Both the position numbers and the translations under genes were made by a program. Under the pieces are notes generated by a model that saw only the letters and a program-made list of their open reading frames with translations, was not told the DNA's origin and ran no database searches. Positions 1 to 6,764 of a DNA stretch of 9,449 bases are shown here, piece after piece. Numbering within the stretch: position 1 is the stretch's first letter; every line of letters begins with the position of its first letter. Source of the DNA: Pseudomonadota bacterium (GTDB taxonomy: Bacteria > Pseudomonadota > Alphaproteobacteria > Rhizobiales > Hyphomicrobiaceae); assembly GCA_023412745.1 (NCBI GenBank), contig JAEZBZ010000091.1, positions 1-9,449 on the forward strand. Reading direction: 5' to 3'.

Positions 1-850
1 GCACAGGCCGGACGATCATCCGTCCGGTCGTTCTCAAATCGATCCGGGTGAACTGGCCATCCTCGATGAGTTGCGTCGCAGCCGGATCGGCGGTCAGGCG
101 CGTCAAGGCCTCCGCTTCGCCATCCGCCGGCAACAGCACTTCCGGGCCGCCGCGTAGCCGCAGCGTCCAGCGCCGGTCGGCAACCCGTTCGACCTCCTGC
201 AGGCGCGCCGCCAATTGAGGATGCCGGTTGATCTGCTCGAGAACCGCGGCGGCTCCCGCATTCGCACCTTCGCCGACCACACGTGGCAACTCGGCCGCGA
301 TGCGATGCGGCGCGACGCCCAGTACGCGGCCAGTGACATCGATGACCTCGTCGCGGCCGCCCCGATGCCACACGGCGAATTCGCTGCGCTCGGTCACCTG
401 GATATCGATGGTATCCGGCAAAATGCGCGTGATGGTCGCCGTTTTCACCCACGGCAGGGCTTCGATGCGCGCCTTGGCGCCAAGGATATCGAACCGCAGC
501 AGCGAGCGAGCGCGGATCAGATCCAGCGCCTCAAATATCTCGCTGTCTGCCGTCTTGCGATGGCCCGCGAGATAGACGTGGCGCACGCCAAGTCCGGCCT
601 GCTCGGCGATCTTGTCGGCTTCGTCGATGAAGGGTTGCGCCTGACGGGCATTGCTGCCGCCCTGGGTCAGTACGCCGAACGCGATCGCGCCGATCACGGC
701 AGCGGTGAACGCGGTCAATCCGGCTGCCTTGCGGCGCGGCTTGCGGCGTGGGCGGAGCGGCAACGGACGGTCGCTGGCGGGAGTCGCACGTGCCCCGTCG
801 GGTGCGTTGCGCAACCGCCATGAGTGCTGAGCTGGTGCAGACTGCTGCAA
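1..850 (-). CDS. ftsQ: Cell division protein FtsQ (3' end cut by window edge)
   Basis: FtsQ is a bitopic inner-membrane protein that links early and late divisome proteins and, with FtsB and FtsL, controls septal synthesis. From the TTG at 850 there are 283 visible residues. They comprise a basic, proline-rich cytoplasmic tail ending PRRKPRRKAAG, one membrane segment (about 44-63, LTAFTAAVIGAIAFGVLTQ), a POTRA domain (about 89-158, from VRHVYLAGHRKT through LPWVKTATITRILPDTIDIQV to TERSEFAVW) and most of the beta domain (DVTGRVLGVAP, RRWTLRLRGG, RIDLRTTGRMIVRP). The frame continues past position 1, and the family usually has a few dozen more residues. The frame is open back to a TAA at 950-952 but contains no ATG or GTG before the membrane segment. 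TTG 850, with GGAG at 8 nt, is the best start, and TTG 814 is an alternative. A sequencing frameshift near the 5' end cannot be excluded. Gene identity is firm from domain pattern and position; the start is uncertain. Confidence 0.92.
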   Translation of the reverse strand, partial: MQQSAPAQHSWRLRNAPDGARATPASDRPLPLRPRRKPRRKAAGLTAFTAAVIGAIAFGVLTQGGSNARQAQPFIDEADKIAEQAGLGVRHVYLAGHRKTADSEIFEALDLIRARSLLRFDILGAKARIEALPWVKTATITRILPDTIDIQVTERSEFAVWHRGGRDEVIDVTGRVLGVAPHRIAAELPRVVGEGANAGAAAVLEQINRHPQLAARLQEVERVADRRWTLRLRGGPEVLLPADGEAEALTRLTADPAATQLIEDGQFTRIDLRTTGRMIVRPV

Positions 851-858
851 CGCGGGCT

Positions 859-862
859 CTCC
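859..862 (-). promoter_or_regulatory. Candidate ribosome binding site for the ftsQ TTG start
   Basis: GGAG on the minus strand, 8 nt before the TTG at 850. It is the best Shine-Dalgarno match placed ahead of any usable start codon in the ftsQ frame before the membrane segment. Confidence 0.5.
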
Positions 863-962
863 GTTCCGGTGCTCGACATGCGACCTTCCACGGAAGAGGT
901 TAATTTTGTGTTGAGCGGTTAACGAATGCCCCGGAACAACACGCGAAGTTTAGCGAATTGCT

Positions 963-994
963 CCGGATCGTGCATCCGGGACACCAGATTCCCG
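963..994 (-). other. Two overlapping, mutually exclusive inverted repeats after ddl
   Basis: One stem pairs 977-981 with 990-994 (CGGGA/TCCCG, 8-nt loop). The other pairs 963-968 with 974-979 (CCGGAT/ATCCGG, 5-nt loop). They share bases 977-979, so only one can form fully at a time. No T run follows on the minus strand (AGCAATTCGC), so neither is a classical terminator. Confidence 0.4.
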
Positions 995-1014
995 AACGAA
1001 ATCAATCGGCCGAT

Positions 1015-1956
1015 TCAGCGGTCGATGCTGGCGTCCTCAACCATCCAGGCCAGCAGTTCCGGGAATGACAGGCCTGCGTATTCCGCCATCTCCGGCACAA
1101 GCGACGTCCCGGTCATGCCCGGCTGCGTATTGATTTCGAGGAACGCAAGCTGCCCGGTCGCTGGGTCGTATCGGAAGTCCGAGCGCGACACGCCGCGGCA
1201 GCCGAGTGCCTTGTGCGCCGTCACCGTATGCTGCTGGACCGCGGCGTAGACGTCCGCCGGAATGGCCGCGGGCAGGATGTGCCGCGAACCGCCGGGCGCG
1301 TACTTGGCCTCGTAGTCGTAAAACTCCAGCTTGCCGGACGGCACGATGTCGATGATGTCTGTGGCCCGGTCGCCGATCACGGCGCAGGTGAGCTCCCGCC
1401 CGTCGACGAACTTCTCGATCATGATGTTGTCGTCCAGCGCTGGAATCTTGCCGATCGCCTCCGGCGGCCGATTGGCGCCTGCCTTCACGATCACAACGCC
1501 GACGCTGGAACCTTCGCCGATCGGCTTGGCCACATACGGCGGCTCCATCGCATGCTCGCGAATCGCGTCCGCGCGCTTGACGATGATGCCGTCGGCAACC
1601 GGCACGCCGAGCGCCGCGACGATGCGCTTGGTGCGCTCCTTGTCGATGGCGAGCGACGAGGCCCGCACACCCGAATGCGTGTAGGGAATGCCGAGAAATT
1701 CGAGCACACCCTGCATGCAGCCGTCCTCACCCCAGCGGCCGTGCAACGCGTTGAAGCAGGCGTCGGGCGCGATCTCGCGCAGCTTCTCGGCAACATCACG
1801 GCCGACATCGAGGCGCGTCACGCGATATCCCGCCGTCTCCAACGCATCCGCGCACGGATTTCCGGAACCGAGGCTGACCTCCCGTTCGGTCGACCAGCCT
1901 CCCATCAGCACGCAGACATGCTCGTATTTACGGCCGGGTTTCTTCTCAGCGCTCAT
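1015..1956 (-). CDS. ddl: D-alanine--D-alanine ligase
   Basis: Ddl is a cytoplasmic ATP-grasp ligase that makes the D-Ala-D-Ala dipeptide used by MurF. The product is 313 aa, close to DdlB length. Visible landmarks are GGWSTEREVSL (residues 19-29, with the Glu that binds the first D-Ala), HGRWGEDG (72-79), AKPIGEGSSVGV (143-154), the loop EFYDYEAKY (211-219), RSDFRYD (258-264) and the metal-binding EINTQPGMT (274-282). The ATG at 1956 has AGAAGG 6 nt upstream (1963-1968) and forms an ATGA overlap with the murB stop. The frame stays open to 2361, but that part lies inside murB in another phase and is not real. Position in the dcw cluster points to the DdlB type. Its stop is followed by 164 bp before ftsQ. 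Confidence 0.96.
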   Translation of the reverse strand: MSAEKKPGRKYEHVCVLMGGWSTEREVSLGSGNPCADALETAGYRVTRLDVGRDVAEKLREIAPDACFNALHGRWGEDGCMQGVLEFLGIPYTHSGVRASSLAIDKERTKRIVAALGVPVADGIIVKRADAIREHAMEPPYVAKPIGEGSSVGVVIVKAGANRPPEAIGKIPALDDNIMIEKFVDGRELTCAVIGDRATDIIDIVPSGKLEFYDYEAKYAPGGSRHILPAAIPADVYAAVQQHTVTAHKALGCRGVSRSDFRYDPATGQLAFLEINTQPGMTGTSLVPEMAEYAGLSFPELLAWMVEDASIDR

Positions 1957-2918
1957 GCGACACCTTCTTTCGCCAGCGCCTCGCCGGTCCTGTGTCCCGG
2001 CAGCGGCTGGCCCAAACGGATGATCTCCCAGTTCAGGGTGATCCCGGAATGTTCCTTCACGCGCGCCCGCACGGTCTCGCCGAGCCGCTCGATATCCTCC
2101 GCCGACGCATCCTGGTCGTTGATGAGGAAGTTGCAGTGCATCTCTGACACCTTGGCGCCGCCGATGCGGAAGCCACGACAGCCCGCCGCGTCGATCAGCT
2201 TCCAGGCGCTGTTGCCAGGCGGATTCTTGAAGGTCGAGCCGCCGGTGCGTTCGCGCGTCGGCTGGTTGGCCTCGCGATAGGCCGCCACTTCGTCCATCTG
2301 CTTGAGGATCTCGGCCTGATCGCCGGGTGTGCCTTGGTACAGCGCTTCGGTGAAAATCCAATCCGTCGGCACGCCGGAATGGCGGTAGGTCATGCCCATG
2401 TCGGCCAGCGCCAGCACGTGAATGTTGCCCTGCCGATCGACGGCACGCGCTTCGACCAGCACATCGCGGGTTTCGGTGCCGTGCGCACCGCCGTTCATGC
2501 GCAGCGCGCCACCGATCGAGCCAGGAATGCCACGATAGAAGTGCAGGCCAGCAATGCCGGCATCGGCGGCGGCGCGGGCGACCTTAACGTCCGGCAGCGC
2601 CGTGCCGACGCGCAACTTGTGTCCGGGCTCCACGATGGCCTGTGTGAAGCCGCGCCCGAGGCGGATCACTACGCCCGGAATGCCACCGTCCCTGATCAGC
2701 AGGTTGGAGCCGAGCCCGACTACCGTCGTCGGGATATCGGCCGGCAGGTTAGCGAGGAAGTACGCGAGATCGGCTTCGTCAGCTGGTGAGAACAACACTT
2801 GCGCCGGCCCGCCGACACGGAACCACGTGATCGCCGACATCGGTGAATTGGGCACCATCCGCCCTTTGAGATCGGGCATGCGCGCGGCCAGATCGGCCGT
2901 GATATCGGGGAAGCTCAC
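1953..2918 (-). CDS. murB: UDP-N-acetylenolpyruvoylglucosamine reductase MurB (type I-like)
   Basis: MurB is the cytoplasmic FAD- and NADPH-dependent enzyme that reduces UDP-GlcNAc-enolpyruvate to UDP-MurNAc. The product is 321 aa. The FAD domain shows TWFRVGGPAQVLF (residues 31-43), GLGSNLLIRDGG (68-79) and FYRGIPGSIGGALRMNGGAHG (127-147, named in part). The substrate domain has TYRHS (177-181, with the likely catalytic-site Arg 179), GGSTFKNP (226-233, with Ser 228 as likely proton donor) and Glu 298 in NWEI. The GTG at 2918 is supported by GGGAGG with 6-nt spacing and by the N-terminus SFPDITADLAARMPDLKGR, which matches my memory of rhizobial MurB. The frame is open to 3002, but that extension only re-reads the end of murC. 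It overlaps both neighbours by 4 bp (GTGA with murC, ATGA with ddl). Confidence 0.97.
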   Translation of the reverse strand: MSFPDITADLAARMPDLKGRMVPNSPMSAITWFRVGGPAQVLFSPADEADLAYFLANLPADIPTTVVGLGSNLLIRDGGIPGVVIRLGRGFTQAIVEPGHKLRVGTALPDVKVARAAADAGIAGLHFYRGIPGSIGGALRMNGGAHGTETRDVLVEARAVDRQGNIHVLALADMGMTYRHSGVPTDWIFTEALYQGTPGDQAEILKQMDEVAAYREANQPTRERTGGSTFKNPPGNSAWKLIDAAGCRGFRIGGAKVSEMHCNFLINDQDASAEDIERLGETVRARVKEHSGITLNWEIIRLGQPLPGHRTGEALAKEGVA

Positions 2919-4375
2919 ACCAAGCCTCCCGCGCGCTTGGCCTCGTGCGTCGGTGCCAGTTCCGGCGTTACATTTAGCCACGCCGGGAGCGCATGCGCCC
3001 ATTCGGTAGAGTTACCGGCGCCAAGACAGATGACCATGTCGCCAGGCCGCGCGATCTTCCACAGCACCGGCACGATATCGCGTTCGCTATCCACCGCGAT
3101 CACCGCGCCATGCCCGGTCGCCCGGATGCCATCCGCCAGCGTGTGATTGTCGACGCCAGCGATCGGCTGTTCGCCCGCGGAATACAGCGGACCGACGATG
3201 ACGCTGTCGGCATCGACAAAGCAGGCGGAAAACTCATCGAACAGATCGCGCACGCGGGTGTAGCGATGCGGTTCGACCACTGCGATGACGCGGCCCTCAG
3301 AACCGGCCCGCGCCGCTTTCAGCACGGCGGCGATCTCGACCGGGTGATGGCCGTAGTCGTCGAACACATGCACACCCTTCCAGGTGCCGGTGCGCTGGAA
3401 GCGGCGCTTGACGCCGGAGAACGTCGTCAATGCGTGACGGATCACGTCGTCGGGAATACCGGCTTCGGCCGCAACGGCGATCGCCGACAGCGCGTTCAGC
3501 GCGTTGTGCTTTCCCGGGATCGGCACGCTCCAGCCCTCGATGCGGCGCGCGCCACCGGCCACGCGATCTCCGAGCGCGGCATCGAAAACCGTATCAAGCC
3601 CCTGCGAGCGCACGGCGCCCAGCACGATATCGGCACCCTCGCTGACGCCGTAGGTGATCAGCCGGCGACCGTCGCGGCGCAACTGCAGCCGCTCCACCAA
3701 ATCGCGCACCACGGGATGATCGATGCAGGTGACCGCGAGCCCATAGAAGGGAATGTTGCGATAGAACTCCGCGAATGCGCGATGCATGTTCTCAACGCTT
3801 TTGAAGTAGTCGAGATGCTCGGGATCGATGTTGGTGACGACGCCGATCTGGGTCGGGATCTTGATGAAGGTACCATCGGATTCGTCAGCCTCGACCACCA
3901 TCCAAGGCCCCTGCCCCAGCCGCGCATTCGAGCCCCAGGTGTTGATGATGCCGCCGGTAATGACGGTGGGGTCGAGCTTCGCCTCAGCGAAGATGTGCGC
4001 GATCAGTGAGGTGGTGGTGGTCTTGCCGTGCGTGCCAGTGACCGAGACGGTCGAATACAGCCGCATCAGCTCGGCCAGCATCTCGGCGCGGCGGATGATC
4101 GGCAGACCCTTGGTGCGCGCGGCCTCCAGCTCCGGATTGCCGGGCTTCACCGCCGTCGAGATGACGACGAACTTCGCGCCGACGAGATTGATCGCGTCAT
4201 GACCCACGAACACGCGGATACCTTTGGCCCGCAAGCGTTTGACGTTGGCGCTGTCCTTCTGGTCGCTGCCCTGCACGCTGAAGCCTTTGTCGTGCAGGAT
4301 TTCGGCGATGGCGCTCATGCCGATGCCGCCGATGCCCAGAATGTGGATGGTGCCAATACCGCGCGGTATTTCCAT
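2915..4375 (-). CDS. murC: UDP-N-acetylmuramate--L-alanine ligase MurC
   Basis: MurC is the first cytoplasmic Mur ligase and uses ATP to join L-alanine to UDP-MurNAc. The product is 486 aa. The N-terminal fold has LGIGGIGMSAIAE (residues 13-25), the ATP loop is GTHGKTTTT (114-122), and EADESDGTF (162-170) and DPEHLDYF (184-191) follow. GKHNALNALSA (288-298) is the ribose and Mg region. The C-terminal domain has DDYGHHPVEI (339-348), EPHRYTR (368-374) and LGAGNST (451-457). The HHP motif is typical of MurC rather than MurD, MurE or MurF. The ATG at 4375 is preceded by GAGGA with 6-nt spacing (4382-4386), and the start MEIPRGIGTIH fits the family. The 3' end runs into murB through a GTGA overlap, suggesting coupled synthesis of the enzymes that make and use UDP-MurNAc. 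Confidence 0.97.
   Translation of the reverse strand: MEIPRGIGTIHILGIGGIGMSAIAEILHDKGFSVQGSDQKDSANVKRLRAKGIRVFVGHDAINLVGAKFVVISTAVKPGNPELEAARTKGLPIIRRAEMLAELMRLYSTVSVTGTHGKTTTTSLIAHIFAEAKLDPTVITGGIINTWGSNARLGQGPWMVVEADESDGTFIKIPTQIGVVTNIDPEHLDYFKSVENMHRAFAEFYRNIPFYGLAVTCIDHPVVRDLVERLQLRRDGRRLITYGVSEGADIVLGAVRSQGLDTVFDAALGDRVAGGARRIEGWSVPIPGKHNALNALSAIAVAAEAGIPDDVIRHALTTFSGVKRRFQRTGTWKGVHVFDDYGHHPVEIAAVLKAARAGSEGRVIAVVEPHRYTRVRDLFDEFSACFVDADSVIVGPLYSAGEQPIAGVDNHTLADGIRATGHGAVIAVDSERDIVPVLWKIARPGDMVICLGAGNSTEWAHALPAWLNVTPELAPTHEAKRAGGLV
2925..2930 (-). promoter_or_regulatory. Ribosome binding site that sets the murB GTG start
   Basis: GGGAGG on the minus strand lies inside the last codons of murC, 6 nt before the GTG at 2918. 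It supports the overlapping GTG start over the longer frame to 3002 and over internal ATG codons. Confidence 0.75.
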
Positions 4376-4389
4376 GGTTCGTCCTCAGC

Positions 4390-5526
4390 TCATCCCGCGG
4401 ACTGCGCCAAAGCCGGCGCGGTCGGCGGACCCATGATTTCCTCAACGAGATCGGCCAGCCGCGCGACGGCATCGGGCCGCCCCTGCGTCCGGGCCGCCGC
4501 CGCCATGGCAGCAAGACCGTCAGCGTCACTGCACAATCTCGAAATCTCGCCCGCCAGCTTCTCCGGCGTCAGCGTCTTCTGCTCCAGGCACAGCGCACCG
4601 CCCGAGGCCGCAAGCTGGCCGGCGTTCTGAAGCTGATCGTTATCGATCGCATGCGGCAGCGGCACCAGGATCGATGGCCGGCCGAGCACGGTCAGTTCCG
4701 CAATCGATGATGCACCCGCGCGACCGATGACGAGGTGCGCATTGGCCATGCGCTGCGGCAGGTCACGGAAGAATGCGGCGAGTTCCGCCGTTACGCCGCA
4801 CGCGCCATAGGCCTCGCGCACGCGTTCCAGATCTTCCTCGCGGCATTGTTGAACAATCCGAAGCCGCTGGCGCAGGTCGGGCGGCATCAGCGCAACGGCC
4901 GCGGGCACCGTGTCGGAGAAATAGCGCGCGCCTTGGCTGCCACCAAAAACCAGCAGCGACACCGGGCCATCCGCCGTCGGCGGCACGAAGGCGCGATCGG
5001 CACAATCGAGCACCGCCTGCCGCACGGGATTGCCTGTCAGGCGCGCCTTGGCCTGCATCGTACTGTCGAGATGGCGGACATTGGGAAACGAAGTCGCAAT
5101 TGCCGACATACGCGCAGCGAGCAGCCGGTTCGCACGTCCGAGCACGGCGTTCTGCTCATGCATGGCACGTGGAATGCCTCGCATCCCGGCCGCCACCAGC
5201 GGCGGGAACGAGGGATAGCCACCGAAGCCGATAACCGCGCCCGGTTTGGCCTGCCCGAGAATACGGCGCGCGCCAAGGATGCCCTTGCTCAGAGTTAGCG
5301 CCGTGCGGACGATGCCGAAGATCGAACGCTTCTCGCCAGAAATCGTTGCCGATGGCACGCGATAGATCTGCCGCGCCGGGAAATCCGAGCCGTAGCGGTC
5401 GCCACGCATGTCGGTCATGAGATCGACGGCAATACCGCGCCGGCTCAGTTCCTCAGCAAGCGCCATCGCCGGGAACAGGTGACCGCCGGTGCCTCCGGCC
5501 GCAAGCATGACAGAACGAGAGTTCAC
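4390..5526 (-). CDS. murG: UDP-GlcNAc:lipid I N-acetylglucosaminyltransferase MurG
   Basis: MurG is a peripheral membrane GT-B glycosyltransferase on the cytoplasmic face that adds GlcNAc to lipid I to form lipid II. The product is 378 aa, near the family's usual length. It shows the first glycine loop GGTGGH (residues 11-16), GGYPSFPP (102-109), HEQNAVLGRAN (123-133), GNPVR (165-169), the second glycine loop GGSQGA (195-200) and GRAGASSIAEL (268-278), followed by PLPHAIDNDQ (289-298) of the UDP-GlcNAc site. The GTG at 5526 forms a GTGA overlap with the ftsW stop and leaves six residues before the first strand. An internal ATG at 5508 would begin directly at MLAAGG and looks too short. No clear Shine-Dalgarno lies close upstream, so translation probably depends on coupling to ftsW. 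It ends 14 bp before murC. Confidence 0.97.
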   Translation of the reverse strand: MNSRSVMLAAGGTGGHLFPAMALAEELSRRGIAVDLMTDMRGDRYGSDFPARQIYRVPSATISGEKRSIFGIVRTALTLSKGILGARRILGQAKPGAVIGFGGYPSFPPLVAAGMRGIPRAMHEQNAVLGRANRLLAARMSAIATSFPNVRHLDSTMQAKARLTGNPVRQAVLDCADRAFVPPTADGPVSLLVFGGSQGARYFSDTVPAAVALMPPDLRQRLRIVQQCREEDLERVREAYGACGVTAELAAFFRDLPQRMANAHLVIGRAGASSIAELTVLGRPSILVPLPHAIDNDQLQNAGQLAASGGALCLEQKTLTPEKLAGEISRLCSDADGLAAMAAAARTQGRPDAVARLADLVEEIMGPPTAPALAQSAG

Positions 5527-6701
5527 GAGCTGGTTGATCCGAGTTCTTCAAGTCTATCTGTTGTGAGGGGTAAATGCGGCCTACTCAAGCGCGCAGTATC
5601 GGCACGACGGCGGGTCAGCGCCAGAATCATGCCCATCATCAGAAACACTGACACAAGCGACGATCCGCCTGCGGAAATGAAGGGCAGCGTCATACCCTTG
5701 GCCGGCATCAGCCCGACGTTGACCGCCATGTTGATCGCGGCCTGCATGCCGAACATCACCGCGAGGCCGGCCACTGCCAGCCTTATGAACGGGTCGCCGT
5801 CGCCCACCGACCGGAAGTAGGCGCGCAACAGCGTGAACGCGAACAGCGCCGCCAGCGCCAGGCATGCGATGACGCCATATTCCTCAGCGACTACCGCAAA
5901 AATGAAGTCCGTATGCGCGTCGGGTAGCACCGATTTGATCGTGCCCTCACCCGGCCCGCGCCCGAAGAACCCACCCTCGATGAAAGATTGCAGCGCACGG
6001 CCGATCTGCGATGTCTCGTCGACGGTCGGGCTGAAGAAGCGATCGACACGCGTCTGCACGTAGCCGAGCGTCATGTAGGCAACGCCGAGGCCCGCGATGC
6101 CCATGGCCGCCAGCACCGCCGCCCAGACGAGGGATTGTCCGGACAGCACGAACAGCGTGCCCCACACCGCGCTGACGAGCAGCGTCTGGCCGACGTCAGG
6201 CTGCAGGATCAGCGGCAGCGCGAAGATCGCATACAGCGTGCAGGCGATCGTCCGCGCCGGCATGTCCGTCCGCCGCATGCTTTCCGAGAACGCCCAGGCC
6301 GCCAGAACCACAAACGCCGGTTTTGCGAACTCCGACGGCTGCAATGAGAAACCTGCGAAGCGCAGCCAGCGGCGGGCGCCATTCACCTCCTCGCCGCCGA
6401 CCAAGACTGCGATCATGATGGCCAGCGAGCCGAAAAACAGGATCAGTGACACCCGGCGGATGCCGCGCGGCGTCATCAGCGATACAAATAGCATCAGCAC
6501 CGTGCCGACCATGGCAAACGCCAGATGCCGCTCCGCGAAGTAGAACGCCGAGAGGCCCTTCTTCAGTGCCACGGCCGGACTGGCCGCCAGCGACAGCACC
6601 AGCCCCGCGCCCACCAGCACGAAAGCCATGGTCAGCAGGACACGGTCGACCGTGAACCACCACTCGGCAAGCAGGCTTCGGTCGGCGCGGGAAATCCTCA
6701 C
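5523..6701 (-). CDS. ftsW: Septal peptidoglycan glycosyltransferase FtsW (SEDS family)
   Basis: FtsW is the polytopic SEDS protein that polymerises lipid II into glycan strands at the septum with its partner PBP FtsI. The product is 392 aa with about ten hydrophobic segments. SEDS landmarks are NGARRWLRFAGFSLQPSEFAKPAF (residues 107-130, named in part), GRGPGEG (247-253), LPDAHTDFIFAVVAEEYG (259-276, including the Asp that I believe is catalytic in this family) and GLMPAKGMTLPFISAGGSS (330-348). I chose the GTG at 6701 because a strong GGGGAGG lies 7 nt upstream and the protein then begins RISRADRSLLAEWW, as I recall for alphaproteobacterial FtsW. The frame is also open to an ATG at 6734, which would add 11 unconserved residues. 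The position between murD and murG supports FtsW over RodA. The TGA stop overlaps the murG GTG by 4 bp. Confidence 0.96.
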   Translation of the reverse strand: MRISRADRSLLAEWWFTVDRVLLTMAFVLVGAGLVLSLAASPAVALKKGLSAFYFAERHLAFAMVGTVLMLFVSLMTPRGIRRVSLILFFGSLAIMIAVLVGGEEVNGARRWLRFAGFSLQPSEFAKPAFVVLAAWAFSESMRRTDMPARTIACTLYAIFALPLILQPDVGQTLLVSAVWGTLFVLSGQSLVWAAVLAAMGIAGLGVAYMTLGYVQTRVDRFFSPTVDETSQIGRALQSFIEGGFFGRGPGEGTIKSVLPDAHTDFIFAVVAEEYGVIACLALAALFAFTLLRAYFRSVGDGDPFIRLAVAGLAVMFGMQAAINMAVNVGLMPAKGMTLPFISAGGSSLVSVFLMMGMILALTRRRADTARLSRPHLPLTTDRLEELGSTSS

Positions 6702-6708
6702 GGCGCAG

Positions 6709-6715
6709 CCTCCCC
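6709..6715 (-). promoter_or_regulatory. Strong ribosome binding site that sets the ftsW start
   Basis: GGGGAGG on the minus strand ends 7 nt before the GTG at 6701. This spacing selects the GTG over the upstream in-frame ATG at 6734, which would place the site inside the coding region. Confidence 0.75.
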
Positions 6716-6764
6716 GTTGAGGGAAAGCGGCCATCCCATGCTGAGCCGTCCGACAGGAAAGCGC

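Larger units (their letters stand above)
851..1014 (-). promoter_or_regulatory. 164-bp ddl-ftsQ intergenic region, candidate ftsQ promoter and leader
   Basis: I see no gene here. In transcript order it holds two overlapping inverted repeats (963-994), two GGTTAA boxes on the plus strand (898-903 and 917-922) and a short dyad CTTCC-AC-GGAAG (885-896). In Caulobacter, ftsQA has its own cell-cycle promoter controlled by CtrA, whose consensus is TTAA-N7-TTAA. The TTAA cores here are 15 bp apart (900-903 and 919-922), so they do not match that spacing. A separate ftsQ(A) promoter is plausible from context, but I cannot place -35 and -10 boxes with confidence. Confidence 0.4.

Noticed and set aside
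531..821. ATG-started 96-codon minus-strand frame overlapping the ftsQ 5' region
   Set aside because: It begins inside the ftsQ tail in another phase and is an Arg/Pro-rich shadow. The FtsQ frame through the same bases carries the membrane segment and POTRA domain.
1213..2280. Long plus-strand open frame (355 codons) opposite ddl and murB
   Set aside because: It is antisense to two genes with complete conserved motifs, spans their junction and resembles no family. Long antisense frames are common in high-G+C DNA.
1957..2361. N-terminal extension of the ddl frame
   Set aside because: It re-reads murB in another phase. The ATG at 1956, with a good ribosome binding site, gives the family length.
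2993..4009. Long plus-strand open frame (338 codons) opposite murC
   Set aside because: Mirror of MurC codons, rich in Arg, His and Asp, with no recognisable domain and no supporting ribosome binding site.
4313..4336. Repetitive GCCGATGCC-like tract
   Set aside because: It encodes the glycine loop GIGGIGM of MurC, so the repetition is explained by the protein motif.
6702..6764. 63-bp murD-ftsW gap as a promoter or terminator
   Set aside because: It holds the ftsW ribosome binding site and a weak repeat of GGAAAGCG, but no convincing promoter boxes or stable hairpin with a T run.
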